Below, piece by piece: positions 1-7,018 of a DNA stretch of 7,018 nt (within the stretch, counting starts at the first letter, position 1; every line of letters begins with the position of its first letter). This DNA comes from CAZYWA01 sp964650975 [NCBI: uncultured bacterium] (lineage in GTDB: Bacteria > JADJOY01): the NCBI GenBank assembly GCA_964650975.1, contig CAZYWA010000432.1, forward strand, positions 1 through 7,018. The letters run 5' to 3'. Under the pieces are notes generated by a model that was not told the DNA's origin, ran no database searches, and saw nothing but the letters and a program-made list of their open reading frames with translations. Both the position numbers and the translations under genes were made by a program.

Positions 1-54
1 GATCGTGCCCACGTTCACGTGAGGAAGCTTCCGATCGAACTTCTGCTTGCCCAT
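1..54 (-). CDS. tuf: Elongation factor Tu, first 18 codons (partial, runs off left edge)
   Basis: EF-Tu is the GTPase that delivers aminoacyl-tRNA to the ribosomal A site. Only the N-terminal 18 residues are present: MGKQKFDRKLPHVNVGTI. The PHVNVGTI stretch is the hallmark of the bacterial EF-Tu N-terminus and immediately precedes the GHVDHGKT P-loop, which lies outside the window. The ATG at 54-52 is supported by this alignment and by a Shine-Dalgarno-like AGGGGG at 67-62, seven nucleotides upstream. The gene lies 72 nt downstream of fusA on the same strand, which is the standard last position in the str operon. Everything after residue 18 is unseen, so intactness cannot be judged. The short piece is nevertheless diagnostic because both sequence and context agree. 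Confidence 0.95.
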   Translation of the reverse strand, partial: MGKQKFDRKLPHVNVGTI

Positions 55-61
55 GACTAAG

Positions 62-67
62 CCCCCT
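62..67 (-). promoter_or_regulatory. Shine-Dalgarno site for tuf
   Basis: On the minus strand the sequence reads AGGGGG, then seven nucleotides (CTTAGTC), then the tuf ATG. Composition and spacing fit a good ribosome binding site, and it fixes the tuf start codon. Confidence 0.75.
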
Positions 68-78
68 GTGTTCCGTCC

Positions 79-109
79 GCCGCCGGCGGCTGCGCCCGAC
101 CCCGGGCGC
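79..109 (-). other. Two adjacent GC-rich inverted repeats in the fusA-tuf gap
   Basis: In the direction of transcription the first repeat (109-92) has two perfectly complementary 7-nt arms, GCGCCCG and CGGGCGC, around a four-base GGGT loop. One base later comes a 12-nt perfect palindrome, GCCGCCGGCGGC (90-79). The first starts 17 nt after the fusA stop codon, and the second ends 11 nt before the tuf Shine-Dalgarno site. Neither is followed by a run of U, so they do not look like intrinsic terminators. They could stabilise or mark processing of the tuf mRNA, or they could simply be GC-rich intergenic sequence. The repeats are seen directly; any function is inferred. Confidence 0.5.
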
Positions 110-126
110 TCGTTGCTTCTTCCCGT

Positions 127-2217
127 TCAAGCATCGTAGAGATGGACCATTCGCTCCGCGATCGAGCGCGGCACCGGTTCGTAGCGGGAGAACTGCATGG
201 TGAAGCTCGCGCGCCCCTGTGTCGAGCTCCTCAGCGAGGTCGCGTAACCGAACATCTCGGCCAGCGGCACGAATGCGCTCACCACCTGCGCGCCCGCCCG
301 AGCCTCCATCCCCGCGAGACGGCCGCGCCGCGAGCTCACGTCCTCGGTGACGACGCCGACGAACTCCTCGGGTGCCACCACCTCGAGCTTCATGACCGGC
401 TCGAGCAAGGCCGGCTCGCACCGGGGCGCCGCATCCCGGAGCGCCAGCGACGCGGCGATCTTGAACGCCAGCTCCGACGAATCGACCGGATGGTAGCTGC
501 CGTCGAGCAGCGTCACGCCGACGTCGACGACCGGGTAGCCGGCGAGCGGCCCGCTCTCGAGCGCTTCCCGCACGCCGGTCTCGACCGCCGGCACGTATTC
601 CTTGGGGATCGCACCAGAGGTGACCTTGCTCTCGAAGGTGATTCCCGAGCCGGACTTGAGAGGCACGATCGCGAGCTTCACGTGCCCGTACTGACCGTGT
701 CCGCCGGTCTGCCGAACGTGGCGGGCCTCGCCGATCGCTTCCTTGGTGAAGGTCTCGCGGAATGCCACCTGCGGCTTGCCGACGTTCACCCCGACGCTGA
801 AATCGCGGCGCAGACGCTCGACCAAGACCTCCAGATGCAGCTCGCCCATTCCCGAGATCAGCGTCTGTCCGGTCGCCTCGTCGGTGTGCACTCGGAACGT
901 CGGGTCCTCGGCCACCAGCTTCTGCAGCGCGGCCGAGAGCTTGTCCTGATCCGCCTTGGTCTTGGGCTCGATCGCCTGCGAGATGACCGGCGCCGCGAAG
1001 TGCATCGACTCGAGCAAGAGCGGCGCATCCTCGTCGGCCAGCGTGTCGCCGGTCGCGGTCACGCGCAGCCCCACCGCGGCGACGATGTCGCCGGCGTACA
1101 CTTCCTTCACGTCCTCGCGGCGGTTGGCGTGCATCTTGAGCAGCCGGCCCATCCGCTCGCGCTTCCCCTTGTTGACGTTGAGCACCGCGGTGCCCGAGGT
1201 CAGGGTCCCCGAGTAGACGCGCAGGTACGTGAGATGCCCGACGAACGGGTCCGTGAAGATCTTGAACGCGAGCGCCGAGAGCGGTGCGCTGTCGTCGGCG
1301 GCTCGTTCGATGTCGGCGGGCGAACCGACCGGCGCACCGACCGCGTGTCCGCGCACCGGGGGAATGTCGACCGGTGACGGCAGGTACCGAACCACGCCGT
1401 CGAGGAGCGGCTGGATTCCCTTGTTCTTGAACGCGGCTCCCATCAGCACCGGATGCACGGCGCCCTTGAGGGTCGCGCGGCGCACCGCCGCGATGATCTC
1501 GTCGGGGCTGGCGGCGCGGCCCTCGAGGTATCCCTCGAGGAACGTGTCGTCGCTCTCGGCGAGGCTCTCGAGCAGCTCGAGTCGCATGGTCTCGGCCTGG
1601 TCGCTCAGATCGTCCGGGACGTCCGATTCCTGGTAGCTCGAGCCGAGGCTCGCGTCGTCCCAGCGGATGGCGCGCATTCCGATCAAGTCGACCACACCCT
1701 CGAACGAGCTCTCGATGCCGATCGGCATCTGGAGCGGTAGTGGCCGCGCCGATAGACGCTCACGCATCATCGTGACGACTCGTTCGTGGTCTGCGCCGAT
1801 TCGGTCCATCTTGTTCACGAAAGCGATTCGAGGCACTCCGTAATGATCCGCCTGCCGCCACACGGTTTCCGACTGAGGCTCCACGCCGCCGACGGCACAA
1901 AACACGGCGATCGCACCGTCCAGGACCCGCAGGCTCCGCTCCACCTCCGCGGTGAAGTCGACGTGGCCTGGGGTATCGATGATGTTGACTCGGTGTTCCT
2001 TCCAGAAGCAGGTCGTGGCCGCCGACGTGATCGTGATTCCGCGTTCCTGCTCCTGCTCCATCCAGTCCATGACGGCGGCGCCGTCATGGACTTCACCCAT
2101 CTTGTGCGAGACCCCGGTGTAGTAAAGGATTCGCTCGGTCGTGGTGGTCTTCCCCGCGTCGATGTGCGCCATGATTCCGATGTTTCGGGTTCGAGATAGC
2201 GGCACCGTGCGCGGCAT
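127..2217 (-). CDS. fusA: Elongation factor G (translocation GTPase)
   Basis: EF-G drives movement of tRNA and mRNA through the ribosome after each peptide bond and, with ribosome recycling factor, helps split ribosomes. The 696-residue length is usual for bacterial EF-G. G-domain motifs are all present: P-loop AHIDAGKT (17-24), switch I RGITITSA (59-66), DTPGH (81-85), NKMD (135-138) and the G5-like GAAFKNKG (260-267). Domain II begins near 290, domain III carries GMGELHLE (456-463), and domain IV carries GGHGQYGHV (505-513) and the tip loop [13 protein letters not shown] (573-585). Domain V ends in [10 protein letters not shown] (651-660) and QGRASFTM (667-674). There is no insertion between FWKEHR and VNIIDTPGH, unlike E. 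coli. The ATG at 2217 aligns with family N-termini. An SD-like AGGGGG lies 14 nt upstream and a weaker AGG lies 10 nt upstream. Domain V shows TEDVSSRRG (624-632), where most family members have GD(L/I)NxRRG. Confidence 0.98.
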   Translation of the reverse strand: MPRTVPLSRTRNIGIMAHIDAGKTTTTERILYYTGVSHKMGEVHDGAAVMDWMEQEQERGITITSAATTCFWKEHRVNIIDTPGHVDFTAEVERSLRVLDGAIAVFCAVGGVEPQSETVWRQADHYGVPRIAFVNKMDRIGADHERVVTMMRERLSARPLPLQMPIGIESSFEGVVDLIGMRAIRWDDASLGSSYQESDVPDDLSDQAETMRLELLESLAESDDTFLEGYLEGRAASPDEIIAAVRRATLKGAVHPVLMGAAFKNKGIQPLLDGVVRYLPSPVDIPPVRGHAVGAPVGSPADIERAADDSAPLSALAFKIFTDPFVGHLTYLRVYSGTLTSGTAVLNVNKGKRERMGRLLKMHANRREDVKEVYAGDIVAAVGLRVTATGDTLADEDAPLLLESMHFAAPVISQAIEPKTKADQDKLSAALQKLVAEDPTFRVHTDEATGQTLISGMGELHLEVLVERLRRDFSVGVNVGKPQVAFRETFTKEAIGEARHVRQTGGHGQYGHVKLAIVPLKSGSGITFESKVTSGAIPKEYVPAVETGVREALESGPLAGYPVVDVGVTLLDGSYHPVDSSELAFKIAASLALRDAAPRCEPALLEPVMKLEVVAPEEFVGVVTEDVSSRRGRLAGMEARAGAQVVSAFVPLAEMFGYATSLRSSTQGRASFTMQFSRYEPVPRSIAERMVHLYDA

Positions 2218-2219
2218 GA

Positions 2220-2261
2220 CGAACCAACCTGCCCCCTCTGACCACCGACGCTCGAACCAAC
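2220..2261 (-). repeat. 9-bp direct repeat in the rpsG-fusA gap
   Basis: On the minus strand GTTGGTTCG occurs at 2261-2253 and again at 2228-2220, 33 nt apart, inside or touching the 57-nt gap between rpsG and fusA. The copy nearer fusA lies between its SD-like AGGGGG and the ATG. It is short and may be coincidence. No other structure or promoter is evident in this gap. Confidence 0.35.
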
Positions 2262-2274
2262 GATTGCCCCACGA

Positions 2275-2745
2275 TCACCACCGGTAGTGCGCGAACGCCT
2301 TGTTCGCTTCCGCCATCCGGTGCGTGTCCTCGCGCTTCTTGATGGTGGCGCCGCGCCCGTTGGCCGCGTCGATCAGCTCGCCGGCCAGACGCTCCTCCAT
2401 CGACTTCTCGTGGCGCTCGCGCGCGTACTGCACCAGCCAGCGGCTGGCGAGCGCCACCTGGCGGGCGTCGCGAACCGGGATGGGCACCTGGTACGTCGAT
2501 CCGCCGACCCGCCTCGACTTGACCTCGAGCTGCGGCTTCGACCGATCGACCGCCTTCCGGAAGAGCGCCAGCGGCTCCTCGCCGGTCTGCTCCTGCATCC
2601 GCTCCAGCGCGCCGTAGAAGATCAATTGCGCGGTGCTCTTCTTGCCGTCGCGCATGATGACGTTCACGAACTTCGCCACCATGTCGTCGCCGTACTTCGG
2701 GTCCGGCGTGGCTTCGCGTTTGTCGATCTCGCGTCGTCTCGGCAT
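2275..2745 (-). CDS. rpsG: 30S ribosomal protein S7
   Basis: S7 is a primary binder of the 3' major domain of 16S rRNA. It nucleates assembly of the 30S head and sits near the E-site tRNA and the mRNA exit. The 156-residue length is the family norm. Diagnostic stretches are the N-terminal MPRRR, PDPKYGD (14-20), [12 protein letters not shown] (25-36), [14 protein letters not shown] (75-88) and the C-terminal block [21 protein letters not shown] (136-156). The ATG at 2745 is supported by the conserved MPRRR start and by a GAGG at 2757-2754, eight nucleotides upstream. It follows rpsL by 66 nt and precedes fusA by 57 nt. In E. coli, S7 represses the str operon by binding the rpsL-rpsG spacer. 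Whether that holds here cannot be seen, because the spacer is short and shows no strong hairpin. Confidence 0.98.
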   Translation of the reverse strand: MPRRREIDKREATPDPKYGDDMVAKFVNVIMRDGKKSTAQLIFYGALERMQEQTGEEPLALFRKAVDRSKPQLEVKSRRVGGSTYQVPIPVRDARQVALASRWLVQYARERHEKSMEERLAGELIDAANGRGATIKKREDTHRMAEANKAFAHYRW

Positions 2746-2753
2746 GTCCAGAT

Positions 2754-2757
2754 CCTC
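2754..2757 (-). promoter_or_regulatory. Shine-Dalgarno site for rpsG
   Basis: The minus strand reads GAGG followed by ATCTGGAC and the rpsG ATG, an eight-nucleotide spacing that fits a normal ribosome binding site. The rest of the 66-nt rpsL-rpsG gap holds an AT-rich patch (AAATAGATA) but no strong hairpin or terminator. Confidence 0.65.
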
Positions 2758-2811
2758 GGTCGGCTCGACGGTCTATCTATTTGGCTACTTGGTCGCTGAA
2801 AGGCTCGCGCC

Positions 2812-3183
2812 TTACTTGGGCCGCTTGGCCCCGTACTTGGAGCGACCTTGCCGTCGATCGCTGACACCCAGCGAGTCCTGCGTTCCTCGAATGATGTGGT
2901 ACCGGACGCCCGGCAGATCCTTGACGCGGCCACCGCGAATCAGCACCACCGAGTGCTCCTGCAGGTTGTGGCCGATGCCCGGGATGTACGTGGTCACTTC
3001 CATGCCGTTGGTCAGCCGCACGCGCGCCACCTTGCGAAGCGCCGAGTTGGGCTTCTTGGGCGTCGAGGTGTACACGCGCAAGCACACGCCACGCACCTGC
3101 GGGCAGCTCTTGAGCGCGGGGGCCGCCGTGCGGTTCTTGACCTTCTTGCGGCCGCGGCGGACCAGTTGGTTGATCGTCGGCAT
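2812..3183 (-). CDS. rpsL: 30S ribosomal protein S12
   Basis: S12 lies at the interface of the 30S decoding centre, where it contacts 16S rRNA helices and monitors codon-anticodon fit. Mutations in it give streptomycin resistance or altered accuracy. The 123-residue protein matches the family length and is collinear with E. coli S12. It has [12 protein letters not shown] at the start, [20 protein letters not shown] (41-60), [20 protein letters not shown] (71-90) and SKYGAKRPK at the end. Lys43, Lys88 and Pro91 (initiator Met counted) are the wild-type residues at the classic streptomycin-resistance positions. Asp89 is the conserved residue that RimO methylthiolates in E. coli. The ATG at 3183 matches the family start, with GGAG at 3198-3195, 11 nt upstream. 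It is the first str gene, 157 nt after rpoC, with no L7Ae-like gene in between such as Firmicutes carry. Confidence 0.98.
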   Translation of the reverse strand: MPTINQLVRRGRKKVKNRTAAPALKSCPQVRGVCLRVYTSTPKKPNSALRKVARVRLTNGMEVTTYIPGIGHNLQEHSVVLIRGGRVKDLPGVRYHIIRGTQDSLGVSDRRQGRSKYGAKRPK

Positions 3184-3194
3184 CGTGGTCTCTG

Positions 3195-3198
3195 CTCC
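3195..3198 (-). promoter_or_regulatory. Probable Shine-Dalgarno site for rpsL
   Basis: The minus strand reads GGAG, then 11 nt, then the rpsL ATG. The spacing is at the long end of normal. No better purine-rich element lies closer, so this is the likely ribosome binding site. Confidence 0.5.
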
Positions 3199-3228
3199 AG
3201 GACTTCGACTGCGGGCGACGCCACCCCG

Positions 3229-3251
3229 GGACGCGTCGAAAGCACGCGTCC
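3229..3251 (-). other. Perfect 8-bp hairpin in the rpsL leader
   Basis: In the direction of transcription the sequence reads GGACGCGT (3251-3244), a seven-base loop GCTTTCG (3243-3237), then ACGCGTCC (3236-3229). The arms are perfectly complementary. The structure lies between the candidate promoter (3291-3319) and the rpsL ribosome binding site. It is followed by CGGGGTGG rather than a U-run, so it does not look like an intrinsic terminator. It may be a leader element for translational control or RNA stability. That role is inferred, since only the complementarity is seen. Confidence 0.55.
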
Positions 3252-3290
3252 ATTACGCGGTGCGTCGTCGATCCGTGCGTCAAAAGGCTT

Positions 3291-3319
3291 TATCTATTCC
3301 ATGCGCCAGGCCACGTCAA
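3291..3319 (-). promoter_or_regulatory. Candidate sigma-70-type promoter for rpsL and the str genes
   Basis: On the minus strand TTGACG (3319-3314) matches five of six bases of the -35 consensus. It is followed by exactly 17 nt and TAGATA (3296-3291), which matches three of six bases of the -10 consensus. An overlapping GATAAA matches four of six but needs a 19-nt spacer. The site is in the rpoC-rpsL gap and coincides with its AT-rich patch, conspicuous in this GC-rich DNA. It would start transcripts near 3284, giving a leader of about 100 nt before rpsL. The -10 match is weak, so this is a candidate only. Confidence 0.45.
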
Positions 3320-3340
3320 GCTAACCCCGCCGGTGCCGGC

Positions 3341-7018
<3,678 letters not shown>

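Noticed and set aside
142-1377. A 411-codon open frame on the plus strand, antisense to fusA.
   Set aside because: It lies entirely within fusA, is rich in Arg, His, Leu and Asp, and has no family resemblance. It is a codon-bias shadow of the EF-G gene.
2746-2811. The rpsL-rpsG gap as an S7 translational-control site like that of E. coli.
   Set aside because: I see only a weak GTCG/CGAC pairing with a three-base loop and no clear similarity to a 16S rRNA S7 site. Position alone is not enough to call it.
2777-3283. A 168-codon minus-strand frame overlapping rpsL in another phase.
   Set aside because: rpsL in its own frame is unmistakable. The overlapping product has a skewed composition and no motif.
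3250-3283. A second TTGACG (3283-3278) with TAATGG (3255-3250) as another promoter.
   Set aside because: The spacer is 22 nt, too long for a sigma-70 promoter, and no acceptable -10 lies at 16 to 18 nt.
3329-3340. GCCGGCACCGGC right after the rpoC stop as a possible terminator hairpin.
   Set aside because: The stem is at most four or five base pairs around a tiny loop, and it is followed by GGGGTTAGC rather than a U-run, so it does not fit an intrinsic terminator.

Overview
The window is a GC-rich bacterial chromosomal segment (roughly two thirds G+C by eye) with five genes. All lie on the minus strand, so transcription runs from high to low coordinates. In that order they are the 3' three quarters or more of rpoC (RNA polymerase beta-prime), rpsL (ribosomal protein S12), rpsG (S7), fusA (elongation factor G) and the first 18 codons of tuf (EF-Tu). 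This is the classic str operon directly downstream of rpoC. rpoC is cut by the right edge and tuf by the left edge.

The lineage can only be placed broadly. RpoC carries a long insertion inside the trigger loop (SI3 type), about as long as that of E. coli. This is known from Proteobacteria and other Gracilicutes-like phyla and is absent from Firmicutes and Actinobacteria. EF-G lacks the short G-domain insertion found in E. coli EF-G. Together with the high GC, this suggests a non-gammaproteobacterial Gracilicutes-type bacterium, for example Gemmatimonadota, Eisenbacteria, Acidobacteriota or Myxococcota. That is an inference, and I cannot choose among them.

Layout, in the direction of transcription: rpoC 7018-3341; a 157-nt gap with a candidate internal promoter and an 8-bp perfect hairpin; rpsL 3183-2812; a 66-nt gap; rpsG 2745-2275; a 57-nt gap; fusA 2217-127; a 72-nt gap with two GC-rich inverted repeats; tuf from 54 leftward. 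No gap exceeds 300 nt. None contains a hairpin followed by a U-run, so transcription plausibly reads through the whole cluster.

The genes supply the core of RNA synthesis (beta-prime), two proteins of the small ribosomal subunit (S12 in the decoding centre, S7 in the head near the E site) and the two GTPases of elongation (EF-Tu for tRNA delivery, EF-G for translocation). Co-transcription would couple their supply to growth. I see no mobile element, CRISPR array, tRNA or rRNA gene, and no novel system. The points worth a second look are the regulatory structures in the gaps and a few departures from consensus in EF-G.
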